From positions 1 to 8,778 of the forward strand of contig JAUMWZ010000060.1 of NCBI GenBank assembly GCA_030529405.1: a stretch of DNA of 8,778 nucleotides. The letters are read 5' to 3'. Each line of letters begins with the position of its first letter. Position 1 is the stretch's first letter. The position numbers and the translations under genes were made by a program. This DNA is from Bacteroides sp. (GTDB lineage Bacteria > Bacteroidota > Bacteroidia > Bacteroidales > Bacteroidaceae). Under the pieces are notes generated by a model, which was not told the DNA's origin, searched no databases, and saw only the letters and a list, made by a program, of their open reading frames with translations. Positions 1-6,979 of this stretch are shown here, in pieces.

Positions 1-6
1 CGGTTG

Positions 7-32
7 TATATAGCTGATTTGTTAGCTATATA
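7..32. repeat. Perfect 9-bp inverted repeat near window start
   Basis: The arms TATATAGCT (7-15) and AGCTATATA (24-32) are exact reverse complements around an 8-base loop. No T-tract follows on the plus strand, so it is not an obvious terminator of an upstream plus-strand gene. It could be a protein-binding palindrome or belong to a gene lying left of the window. The sequence around it (GTATAT at 6, ATATAT at 28) also has the 22-base phase of the repeat arrays at 2028 and 7666, so it may be a decayed relative of those. The hairpin is seen directly; its role is unknown. Confidence 0.5.
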
Positions 33-160
33 TGTCTATTTATGTAGTTAATGGTGGTCTACTCTGTCATATATCTGTTCTGACGAGAGGAAAATGTATT
101 TTATCTGCACAAAACTATCACAATAATGTCGTGATATTTCTATAGATTATTAAAAAATCT

Positions 161-168
161 TACCTTTG
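161..168 (+). promoter_or_regulatory. Probable Bacteroidota promoter -7 box for the transporter gene
   Basis: TACCTTTG, followed by CA, matches the Bacteroidota -7 consensus TAnnTTTG and lies 65 bases upstream of the transporter ATG. No clear TTG -33 element is present about 19-21 bases further upstream, so the call rests on the -7 box and on its likeness to the boxes of the other three transcription units in the window. An inverted repeat TATCAC/GTGATA (116-121 and 131-136) lies just upstream, where an operator could sit. Confidence 0.5.
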
Positions 169-233
169 CACCGTTTTTGTTGGCAGGCAAAACGCTTTTG
201 ATAGTATTAATAACCTAAACAAATTATGTAAAG

Positions 234-1928
234 ATGGAGTTTATTCAAAACATGTTTATGGGTTTTCCTAACGTTTTCAGTGGTGGAATTGCCCATTCGG
301 TATTGATTCTGTCGTTGGTAATTGCCTTCGGAATCATATTGGGTAAGATTAAGATATGGGGGATATCGCTTGGTCTTACTTGGATACTTTTTGTGGGAAT
401 AATCTTTTCTCACTTCGGAATGAATATTGACGGTCACTTGCTACACTTTATGAAAGAGTTTGGCTTGATATTGTTCGTCTATTCAATTGGTTTGCAGGTA
501 GGTCCTGGTTTCTTTTCTGCTTTTAAGAAAGGTGGTCTTACGCTTAACCTAATTGCTATGTTGGTGGTGTTCTTGGGGGTAACAATCACGGTTATACTTC
601 ACTTTGTCACAGGATTGCCTATAACTACAATGGTGGGTATTCTGTCTGGTGCTGTGACCAATACGCCTGGACTTGGTGCTGCACAACAAGCATTTAGTGA
701 CGTTACTAATGGTGGAGAAGCACCTGAAATAGCATTAGGATATGCTGTCAGCTATCCTCTTGGTGTGGTGGGTATAATATTATCTCTTATCGCTATTAGA
801 TACATCTTACGCCTAAATATGGGTAAAGAAGAGGCAAACTATTCTAACGCATCAGGCGAGGTAAACGATCTTACCGTTAGCCCTATAAGCGTTGAAATAA
901 AGAACCATTCTATAGACGGAAAGAGAATCAAAGATATTCGTCCGCTAATAAACAGACGTTTCGTTATCGGTAGAATAATGTCAAGCGATAAGGGAGATAC
1001 GCAACTTGTTAATGCCGATACTGTGTTGAGAATTGGAGATAAAATACAAGTGATTTCTACTCCTAACGATTTGGAAGCTATTGTTCTATTCTTTGGAGAA
1101 AAGATAGATGTAGAGTGGAGCGACTTAAATAAGAACCTAATATCAAGACGTATAATAATAACAAAAGAAGACTTGCATGGTAAGACATTGGCTCAGCTCA
1201 AGATACGTACAAATCTAGGTGCTAGCATAACAAGAGTAAACCGTAATGGTCTTGACCTTGTAGCTAATCCACAACTTCAGCTACAAATAGGCGATAGGGT
1301 AACAGTTATAGGTACTGAGGAGTCTGTGCGCAATGCAGAGAAAGTGCTTGGTAACTCTATGAAAAGACTAGACCACCCTAACTTGATACCTATATTTATC
1401 GGTATAGCTCTTGGTTGTATATTGGGAAGTATTCCTTTCATCATTCCTGGAGTTCCTCAACCTGTTAAACTGGGACTTGCTGGTGGCCCGCTTATCGTGT
1501 CTATACTTATAAGTAAGTTTGGACCTAAGTATAAGTTGATAACTTACACCACAATGAGTGCAAACCTTATGATACGCGAGATTGGTATATCGTTGTTCTT
1601 GGCGTGTGTAGGGCTTGGTGCAGGAGAGAAGTTTATTGAAACAATCGTTGATAAAGGTGGATATGTTTGGATTGGATATGGTGTTATCATCACAATCCTG
1701 CCTCTGTTGATAGCAGGACTAGTTGGTAAACTGTACTTCAAACTTAATTATTTCACTCTGATAGGTGTGCTTTCGGGTGCTACTACTGACCCACCAGCAC
1801 TTGCATACTCAAGTAGCATCTCATCGACAGATGCTCCGTCAGTAGGATATGCTACTGTATATCCATTGACAATGTTCTTGCGTGTGCTAACAGCACAGTT
1901 GCTGATACTGATGTTCTGTGCAGGCTGA
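234..1928 (+). CDS. AspT/YidE/YbjL-family membrane transporter
   Basis: This encodes a 564-residue inner-membrane protein of the aspartate:alanine exchanger (AAE/AspT) superfamily, whose members have a duplicated membrane domain flanking two cytoplasmic RCK_C (TrkA-C-like) domains. All these parts are visible. An N-terminal hydrophobic half (about 18-195) carries SGAVTNTPGL at 138-147. A soluble region (about 205-375) has two similar stretches ending in 'RIGDKIQVIST' and 'QIGDRVTVIGT', the typical ends of RCK_C modules. A C-terminal hydrophobic half (about 383-563) carries SGATTDPPAL at 514-523, the second copy of the duplicated motif. Length and architecture match YidE/YbjL proteins. The substrate cannot be inferred: AspT exchanges aspartate and alanine, but YidE-type members are uncharacterised. 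The ATG at 234 is preceded by a minimal ATG-TAA at 226-231 that cannot encode a peptide. It is monocistronic, ending at a hairpin terminator. Confidence 0.92.
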   Translation: MEFIQNMFMGFPNVFSGGIAHSVLILSLVIAFGIILGKIKIWGISLGLTWILFVGIIFSHFGMNIDGHLLHFMKEFGLILFVYSIGLQVGPGFFSAFKKGGLTLNLIAMLVVFLGVTITVILHFVTGLPITTMVGILSGAVTNTPGLGAAQQAFSDVTNGGEAPEIALGYAVSYPLGVVGIILSLIAIRYILRLNMGKEEANYSNASGEVNDLTVSPISVEIKNHSIDGKRIKDIRPLINRRFVIGRIMSSDKGDTQLVNADTVLRIGDKIQVISTPNDLEAIVLFFGEKIDVEWSDLNKNLISRRIIITKEDLHGKTLAQLKIRTNLGASITRVNRNGLDLVANPQLQLQIGDRVTVIGTEESVRNAEKVLGNSMKRLDHPNLIPIFIGIALGCILGSIPFIIPGVPQPVKLGLAGGPLIVSILISKFGPKYKLITYTTMSANLMIREIGISLFLACVGLGAGEKFIETIVDKGGYVWIGYGVIITILPLLIAGLVGKLYFKLNYFTLIGVLSGATTDPPALAYSSSISSTDAPSVGYATVYPLTMFLRVLTAQLLILMFCAG

Positions 1929-1959
1929 TAGAATGTGATATAGAGATTTGTTATATAGG

Positions 1960-1998
1960 TATTGCTCGAAGGATTGTTCTTTCGAGCAATATTGTTTT
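1960..1998 (+). terminator. Intrinsic terminator of the transporter gene
   Basis: An 11-bp perfect stem (1960-1970 with 1981-1991, core ATTGCTCGAA/TTCGAGCAAT) encloses a 10-base loop and is followed by TTGTTTT. It starts 32 bases after the transporter stop codon, which is the expected place for a Rho-independent terminator and marks the gene as the end of its transcript. Confidence 0.85.
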
Positions 1999-2027
1999 AA
2001 TATATATGTTTGATAGTTACGCAAACC

Positions 2028-2115
2028 GTATATTGTTTGTAATACAACTGTATATTGTTTAGATATTGACTGTATACGGTTTACAGCTAGATTGTATACA
2101 GTTGTTTATTGTGCT
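2028..2115 (+). repeat. Array A: four direct repeats with exact 22-bp period
   Basis: Four units begin at 2028, 2050, 2072 and 2094, each exactly 22 bases after the last. They start GTATATTGTTT, GTATATTGTTT, GTATACGGTTT and GTATACAGTTG. The core GTATA-(C/T)-N-GTT is therefore fixed in every unit, while the remaining 11-12 bases differ freely. A conserved half-turn core repeated every two helical turns would place each core on the same face of the helix, as in arrays of protein-binding sites. The array lies after the transporter terminator and some 260 bases from the terminator of the converging oxyR operon, with no recognisable gene to control. A further GTATATGTG at 2118 is 2 bases out of phase. 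Identity of the repeat is unknown. Confidence 0.85.
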
Positions 2116-2378
2116 TTGTATATGTGATGAGTGTATTATTGCAGAACCTGTTATATCTGTTGGTGTTTTTTACTCCTAGCGTTTTATTATATAGATGTAA
2201 TCAATCTCTTGGGAACAGAAAACTGTTGTGCTTTCGCTCCTAGCGTTTTATTAGACTCTTTGTGTAGTGTGTTTATTTTAGTCCTAAACAGTTGTGTTTG
2301 TGTAAATGAATGAGTGGGATTCTGTCTGTGAAAAAGACGGGCTTGTAATAATATAAAGAATACTTTATGTGAAAAAGA
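2116..2378. other. Gene-free stretch between array A and the oxyR terminator
   Basis: No convincing gene is present here. The only open frame of note (2131-2313, plus strand, 60 codons) is rich in Cys, Tyr and Leu, has no recognisable motif and contains both copies of the 17-bp repeat, so it is probably not coding. I found no good TANCTTTGC promoter box. A small hairpin ATAAAG/CTTTAT (2353-2368) precedes the strong terminator. A small RNA cannot be excluded. Confidence 0.5.
2173..2253 (+). repeat. 17-bp exact direct repeat pair
   Basis: CTCCTAGCGTTTTATTA occurs at 2173-2189 and again at 2237-2253, 64 bases apart. With one gap the likeness extends about 9 bases further upstream (GTG then a T-rich run before CTCC). 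Perfect 17-base identity within 100 bases is unlikely by chance. The second copy contains CGCT/AGCG arms (2235-2238 and 2242-2245) that the first lacks. No flanking transposase or terminal inverted repeats were seen, so it is not evidently an insertion sequence. Confidence 0.8.
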
Positions 2379-2410
2379 AAGGTCTATATTTCACGAGAAA
2401 TATAGACCTT
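2379..2410 (-). terminator. Strong hairpin terminator of the wza-wzz-oxyR operon
   Basis: A 13-bp perfect stem, AAGGTCTATATTT (2379-2391) with AAATATAGACCTT (2398-2410), encloses a 6-base loop. On the minus strand it starts 9 bases after the oxyR stop codon and is followed by TCTTTTTC, a terminator tract. On the plus strand it is followed by ATATTTT, so it could also act on transcripts coming from the left. Confidence 0.85.
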
Positions 2411-2419
2411 ATATTTTGA

Positions 2420-3346
2420 TTATAGTAAATATTGCGTAGGTTTAAGAGAAGTCATTTCTTTGGGTATTGCCGATTTGACTTCTTCTTTAATAGCCTCGAG
2501 AACCGAGTGCCTTATGAAGCTCTTTGTCGTTATGATGTTTATAGGTCGGGTAGGGGTAGGTATGGCAAATGGTCTGACTAGCTCTTTTTGTTCGTCTGAG
2601 AATTGTGTTATGGCAAGTCTTGGAATGAAAGTTATTCCTTTGCCGTTTTCTACCATTCTCATGAATGTTTCCATACTTCCAAGACTGTATGCCATTTGAT
2701 TTAGTTTTACCTTCTCTAATTGACAAAACTTTATTAGCTGGTCTCTGAAACAGTGTCCCTCGTCAAGCAACCAAAGTCTTTCTCCTGTTATATCTGCCGT
2801 CTTTATGCGCTCTTTGCTAAATAGTTTTTCGCTTTTAGATATATAGACAAAAAACTCTTCGTAGTATAAATTTTCACAGTTGAACATCTCGTCTTGAGTC
2901 TCGTTAGCTATAATGGCGGCATCTATATCTCCATTCTTCAAGGCTAGTATAGCTTGATGAGTTTTCATTTCCATTACTCTAATGTCGAGTTGTGGATACT
3001 TAGCCATAAACTTCTGAAAGAATCTAGGGAGTAAGTAAGGTGCTATAGTAGGAAGAACTGCTAACTTGAAAACACCTTGCATAGTGTTTTGAGCCTCAGC
3101 AACAATGTCTTTTATTCTATGTGATTGTTGCACAACAGTCTTAGCCTGCTCAATAACCCTCTTGCCAATGGGTGTTGGCGAAACAGGTTGTGTGTTTCTG
3201 TCGAATATTTTTATCTCCAACTCGTCTTCAAGCTTTTGTATCATCGCACTCAGAGTTGGTTGTGTAACATTGCAATGCTCTGCTGCACGCGCAAAATGTC
3301 TGTGAGTGTCTACAGCTAATATATATTCGAGTTGTTGTAAAGTCAT
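2420..3346 (-). CDS. oxyR: OxyR, peroxide-sensing LysR-family regulator
   Basis: This 308-residue LysR-type regulator has an N-terminal winged helix-turn-helix (about 1-60, including 'HFARAAEHCNVTQPTLSAMI') and a C-terminal periplasmic-binding-fold sensor domain (about 90-295). The sensor contains GHCFRDQLIKFC, with cysteines at residues 199 and 208. These match in position and context the two cysteines that form the redox disulphide in Escherichia coli OxyR. In that protein peroxide oxidises the pair and switches on catalase, peroxiredoxin and iron-storage genes. The ATG lies 2 bases after the wzz stop codon, preceded by a purine-rich GAAGAAGAA, so it is very likely cotranscribed with wza-wzz. 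No TAnnTTTG box was seen in the 150 bases upstream, within wzz. The pairing of OxyR with polysaccharide export genes is the notable point; the identification itself is strong. Confidence 0.95.
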   Translation of the reverse strand: MTLQQLEYILAVDTHRHFARAAEHCNVTQPTLSAMIQKLEDELEIKIFDRNTQPVSPTPIGKRVIEQAKTVVQQSHRIKDIVAEAQNTMQGVFKLAVLPTIAPYLLPRFFQKFMAKYPQLDIRVMEMKTHQAILALKNGDIDAAIIANETQDEMFNCENLYYEEFFVYISKSEKLFSKERIKTADITGERLWLLDEGHCFRDQLIKFCQLEKVKLNQMAYSLGSMETFMRMVENGKGITFIPRLAITQFSDEQKELVRPFAIPTPTRPINIITTKSFIRHSVLEAIKEEVKSAIPKEMTSLKPTQYLL

Positions 3347-3348
3347 AA

Positions 3349-4941
3349 CTATTCTTCTTCTTGTTTTAGTTTCTCTCTGAAATTAGCTAAAAAACCTGGC
3401 GTGTGAATGTATATTATAGATAGTATAAATGCAGCTAGCAACGACACTAATAGAACAATACTTTTTTTAGGAGATATTGGTCCTAAACCATCTAATTCAG
3501 GCTTGTCTATAACTTGAATATTATCCTCGTTTATTTCAATAGTCATAGCATTGTCTTCTTTCATTCTAAGCAGAGTAAGGTAAATATTTGTCTGTATTTC
3601 CTTATCTCTCATCAGAGAATATAACTCTCTTTCAAACTTTGGAGCTGCGTTAATCTTAGAATTTATCTTACTATCTACTTTACTGTATTCTTTGTTTATT
3701 GTTTTAAGAGTGTTTAATGTTATGTCAAGACTGCTCTCTATATTCTTTCTAGCTATTTCTATACTTTGTTCTATCAGTTCTCTGTTAGGGTGGTTTTCTT
3801 TTGATGATTTTATAAGAAGCTCTCTCTCCATTAGTAACTTATTATATTCTTCTATAGACTCATTACTTGTTAATCCTTCTTTTAACCCCACATTAGTTGG
3901 TAGAGCTTGGTACTTGTTTTCTGATATTTGTTTCTTAAGACCCTTTACAATATTTATGTACAGCTCATTTTCAGCTAGTACTTTTTGGTACTCGTAGTTG
4001 CTATTTACTAATACTTTAGCATCAGACTCTAGATGAGTAATCTTTCCCTCTCTCTTGTATAATTCTATCTTATCATCAATCTCTTTTAATGTACTTTCTG
4101 TCTCAGATAGTTTTTGTGTTAAGAAAGCAAGTCTTTTACTAGCTGTTTCATTTTTTTCAGATATTGTATATGTGTTATACTCACTTATTATTGATGAAAG
4201 CATAGCTTTGGCTTTTTCTACGTTATTGTCCAAAACAGATAACTCCATTATTGAAGTCTTTTTTGAAGCCTGTATAGCCGTAATATTTTTGTTATAATCT
4301 TCGTATATGGATATTGGATTGGTTATGGTAACTTTTATTTCAGTTTCAGCATCTTCTTTATTAAAGTCCGGATTACTTTGAAATCTAATTATACCATAAT
4401 CAGTAGTAAATATATATGGTAGGGTTGATATAGTACCTGATTTCTTTTCTTTTTTATATTTTACATCAATGTCTATTTTGCCATCACTCCTATTAAACAT
4501 ATATACATATATATCATCTGTAATGTTTTTAGTATCTTCCAAATCCATAGTTACAATTACTGGTACAGACTTTCTTACCTTGTTGCTTGTTAAATATCCT
4601 CCGTTGTATTGTGCATAGAGATTTAATTTGTTTATTACCTTTAGTATAGCACTCTTTGATGTCATTATAGCAACTTCATTCTCTATATTTAGATTTCCAG
4701 CACTTGCTCCTATAAATGGAATGTTTTGTAGCTGTGAAAGCAATGAACTCTGCATTCCTTTCTTATCTTCCTTTATCAAAATAGAAGATGTAATTTTGTA
4801 TGTTGGAGATTTAAAGTATAGGTACAACCCACCTGCTATTACACACAAGATTATGAATACTACAAAAACTCTCCATCTCTTTATGTATTTGATTAGTAGT
4901 TTTAATAAATCAATTTCTAATTCTTTTTCCTCTGATGACAT
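3349..4941 (-). CDS. Wzz/GumC-type polysaccharide chain-length protein (no kinase domain)
   Basis: A 530-residue polysaccharide co-polymerase, expected in the inner membrane with a large periplasmic part, which works with a Wza-type exporter to set polymer length and export. A short cytoplasmic start is followed by a membrane helix at about 23-44, a Wzz-like domain (about 45-120) and long charged coiled-coil stretches (about 262-300 and 366-428). A GNVR-like segment at about 433-466 ('APKFERELYSLMRDKEIQTN') leads to a second helix at about 494-512, preceded by a Pro-rich SPKKS segment. The protein then ends in a short charged tail. The C-terminal tyrosine kinase fused to many Bacteroidota homologues, with its Walker motifs and Tyr-rich tail, is absent. 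The start lies 12 bases after the wza stop (tandem TAA TAA), and the stop is 2 bases before oxyR, consistent with one operon. The polymer is unknown. Confidence 0.92.
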   Translation of the reverse strand: MSSEEKELEIDLLKLLIKYIKRWRVFVVFIILCVIAGGLYLYFKSPTYKITSSILIKEDKKGMQSSLLSQLQNIPFIGASAGNLNIENEVAIMTSKSAILKVINKLNLYAQYNGGYLTSNKVRKSVPVIVTMDLEDTKNITDDIYVYMFNRSDGKIDIDVKYKKEKKSGTISTLPYIFTTDYGIIRFQSNPDFNKEDAETEIKVTITNPISIYEDYNKNITAIQASKKTSIMELSVLDNNVEKAKAMLSSIISEYNTYTISEKNETASKRLAFLTQKLSETESTLKEIDDKIELYKREGKITHLESDAKVLVNSNYEYQKVLAENELYINIVKGLKKQISENKYQALPTNVGLKEGLTSNESIEEYNKLLMERELLIKSSKENHPNRELIEQSIEIARKNIESSLDITLNTLKTINKEYSKVDSKINSKINAAPKFERELYSLMRDKEIQTNIYLTLLRMKEDNAMTIEINEDNIQVIDKPELDGLGPISPKKSIVLLVSLLAAFILSIIYIHTPGFLANFREKLKQEEE

Positions 4942-4953
4942 ATTGACTACTTA

Positions 4954-5733
4954 TTATTTGAGTATATTTATTATTAGACTTGCCAGCGATACTAGTATAG
5001 ATGTTGCAGAGAACCAAAGTCCGGTGCTATTACCTACATCTGAGTTCTTAGCTTTTGCTTTATTAGGGGTAACGTATATAATGTCGTTTTGTTGAAGGTT
5101 ATAATATGGAGAGGTGAATATATCTGATTTGTTCAGGTTTAATGTTATTACCTCTCTTTTTCCTTTACTACCTTCTCTTATTAGCTTAACATTATCTCTT
5201 CTACCATATATTGTAAGGTCGCCTGCCATAGCTATTGCTTCAAGGATATTAACCTTTTCGTTTGCAACAGTAAAAGTTTTTGGTGTATTTACTTCTCCTA
5301 AAACTGAGATTCTGTAATTTACAATTCTGACGGTGACGATAGGCTTGTCTGTCAAAACTTCCATTAGTCTTTTAGTTATGCTGTCTTCCAACCCTTTTTT
5401 AGTCATACCCGATACTTTCATAACTCCTAATGCAGGAAAATTTATTTCCCCATCTTTATCCACCAAATAGTTTTGCAGAGTAGGTTGAGTACTTAAATAG
5501 TTATTGGGTTGTTCAGATAGCACTGTTGCCGCGGTCAAATTGTATGTAGCAACAGCCTTAGGATTGACAGAAGATACTACAATAGATAATATGTCGTTAG
5601 GTTTTATCACTGCATCTTCCGTTGGTGCATCTACTTTAAGTTGTTCCACATCTTTGAAGTAGGGAACGTTTTTATAAGAACTGCAAGATGCTAAAGCACA
5701 CGCAATTGTTATGTACAAGAGAAGTTTCTTCAT
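4954..5733 (-). CDS. Wza-like polysaccharide export lipoprotein
   Basis: A 259-residue outer-membrane lipoprotein of the polysaccharide biosynthesis/export family. The signal peptide MKKLLLYITIACALASC ends in a lipobox with the lipidated cysteine at 17. A Poly_export domain follows (about 42-140, including 'IKPNDILSIVV' and 'YLVDKDGEINFPALGVMKV'). Then comes an SLBB-type beta-grasp segment (about 141-222: 'ISVLGEVNTPKTFTV', 'NILEAIAMAGDLTIYGRRDN', 'NDIIYVTP'). A C-terminal hydrophobic helix at about 240-258 may correspond to the membrane-spanning helix of Wza. At 259 residues it is shorter than E. coli Wza (about 380) and has one SLBB domain, as is usual in Bacteroidota. It is the first gene of the wza-wzz-oxyR operon and has its own promoter upstream. 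Confidence 0.93.
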   Translation of the reverse strand: MKKLLLYITIACALASCSSYKNVPYFKDVEQLKVDAPTEDAVIKPNDILSIVVSSVNPKAVATYNLTAATVLSEQPNNYLSTQPTLQNYLVDKDGEINFPALGVMKVSGMTKKGLEDSITKRLMEVLTDKPIVTVRIVNYRISVLGEVNTPKTFTVANEKVNILEAIAMAGDLTIYGRRDNVKLIREGSKGKREVITLNLNKSDIFTSPYYNLQQNDIIYVTPNKAKAKNSDVGNSTGLWFSATSILVSLASLIINILK

Positions 5734-5760
5734 TTCTTGATTTTATTTTCAATTATTATG

Positions 5761-5793
5761 CAAAGATAGTGACTTGCTACGTTTGCGCCAAAA
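5761..5793 (-). promoter_or_regulatory. Promoter of the wza-wzz-oxyR operon
   Basis: On the minus strand TATCTTTG (5768-5761), followed by CA, matches the Bacteroidota -7 box. A TTTTGG with TTG at 5791-5789 lies 20 bases upstream, the expected -33 spacing. The -7 box ends 27 bases before the wza ATG and lies in the 72-base gap after wecB, so the export operon can be transcribed independently of hdeD-wecB. A short inverted repeat GCCAA/TTGGC (5787-5791 and 5794-5798) overlaps the -33 element and could be an operator. Confidence 0.7.
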
Positions 5794-5805
5794 TTGGCTA
5801 TTGTT

Positions 5806-6969
5806 TTATTGCTTTTTGATTATGCTTTCCACAATCCTCACACATGCTTTCCCATCTCCATATGGGTTTGTAGCTTTTGCCATTTCGTCATGATAGTTCT
5901 TGTCATCTAACAGCCTTTTGACTGTTTCTACAATAAGGTTCTCGTTAGTACCAACTAGTTTCACAGTACCCGACTCTACTGCCTCTGGTCTTTCCGTGGT
6001 ATCTCTCATTACCAAAACAGGCTTTCCTATGCTTGGAGCTTCTTCTTGAATGCCACCACTATCGGTTAGAACAAGATAAGACTTGTTCATAAGATAGACA
6101 AAGGACATATATTCTTGCGGTTCAATGAAGAACAAATTGCTCTGCTGTTTGTCTCCAAACACCTCTCCAATAGGCTTTCTTACGTAAGGATTTAAGTGCA
6201 TTGGATACACAAAGTCCACATTGCTGTATTCTTCTGCCAGCCTTTTTATAGCTTTGCATATAGACATAAAACCCTCTCCGAAATTCTCTCTTCTGTGTCC
6301 GGTTATTAACACAAGCCTTCTCTCTCCGCTCAATCTTTCTGTGTCATATCCTCCTTTTCTTATTGTTTTTATAACCTTTTCTTCGGTGTCACTATTACTT
6401 TTTATTTTTTCAAGACATAGATGCAATGCGTCTATAACGGTATTTCCTGTGACAAAAATATTCTCTGAAGGTATGTTTTCTTTAAGCAGATTTTGTCTGC
6501 TCTTATCTGTCGGCGCAAAATGCCACTTAGCTATCTTAGATATAAAACTTCTGTTCATCTCTTCAGGCCAAGGACTATACATATTATATGTTCTCAATCC
6601 TGCCTCGACATGTGCTATATCTGTTTGGCAATAGAAAGCAGACAGCGCAGAAGCCATAGCTGTTGTAGTATCTCCGTGTACGAAAACAATATCTGGACTA
6701 ACCTCTTTCAACACATACCTCATTCCAAACATTACTTTTGTTGTAACATCAAAAAGGTCTTGCCCCTTCATCATTATGTCAAGGTCGTAGTTGGGCTTAA
6801 TGTCAAAAATATCAAGCACTTGGTCAAGCATCTCTCTGTGCTGTCCCGTAACACATACAATGGTGTTAATTTCTTTCTTATGTTTTTGAAACTCCTTGAC
6901 AAATGGAGCCATCTTTATTGCCTCTGGTCTTGTTCCAAAAACAATTAGAACTGTCTTCTTATTTGTCAT
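5806..6969 (-). CDS. wecB: UDP-N-acetylglucosamine 2-epimerase (non-hydrolysing)
   Basis: This 387-residue cytoplasmic enzyme interconverts UDP-GlcNAc and UDP-ManNAc, supplying ManNAc-type sugars for surface polysaccharides. Family motifs run the full length: FGTRPEAIKMAP from residue 11, VHGDTTT at 97-103, EAGLR at 122-126, WPEEMNR at 134-140, GHRREN at 224-229, DSGGIQEE at 303-310 and RDTTERPEA at 322-330. Residues D100, E122, E136, R140 and H225 correspond to D95, E117, E131, R135 and H213 of E. coli WecB, which are important for catalysis, so the enzyme should be active. The GHRREN and DSGGIQEE motifs and the length fit the non-hydrolysing type rather than a hydrolysing NeuC/GNE enzyme. 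It starts 10 bases after the DUF308 gene and is probably cotranscribed with it. No terminator was seen after the stop, so some read-through into wza is possible. Confidence 0.95.
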   Translation of the reverse strand: MTNKKTVLIVFGTRPEAIKMAPFVKEFQKHKKEINTIVCVTGQHREMLDQVLDIFDIKPNYDLDIMMKGQDLFDVTTKVMFGMRYVLKEVSPDIVFVHGDTTTAMASALSAFYCQTDIAHVEAGLRTYNMYSPWPEEMNRSFISKIAKWHFAPTDKSRQNLLKENIPSENIFVTGNTVIDALHLCLEKIKSNSDTEEKVIKTIRKGGYDTERLSGERRLVLITGHRRENFGEGFMSICKAIKRLAEEYSNVDFVYPMHLNPYVRKPIGEVFGDKQQSNLFFIEPQEYMSFVYLMNKSYLVLTDSGGIQEEAPSIGKPVLVMRDTTERPEAVESGTVKLVGTNENLIVETVKRLLDDKNYHDEMAKATNPYGDGKACVRIVESIIKKQ

Positions 6970-6979
6970 TTCTGCTTTT

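Noticed and set aside
226..231. Start-stop pair ATG-TAA three codons upstream of the transporter start
   Set aside because: It could in principle act as a minimal upstream frame, but there is no supporting ribosome-binding signal, and such a hexamer is common in AT-rich leaders.
2028..2115. CRISPR array interpretation of the 22-bp repeats
   Set aside because: The conserved part is only about 10 bases, units are contiguous with no separate spacers, and no cas genes are nearby.
2131..2313. Plus-strand 60-codon open frame rich in Cys, Tyr and Leu
   Set aside because: It has no recognisable domain or promoter box, has unusual composition, and spans both copies of the 17-bp direct repeat, so it is more likely non-coding.
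4628..5095. Plus-strand 155-codon open frame antisense to wzz and wza
   Set aside because: It lies opposite two well-supported genes, crosses their junction, and shows only the Ser/Phe/Ile-rich composition expected of an AT-rich antisense frame. The same applies to the 151- and 137-codon frames opposite wecB (6221-6948).
6249..6258. TAGCTTTGCA promoter-like box on the plus strand inside wecB
   Set aside because: It matches the -7 consensus but is antisense within a coding gene, with no gene or plausible RNA downstream; likely chance.
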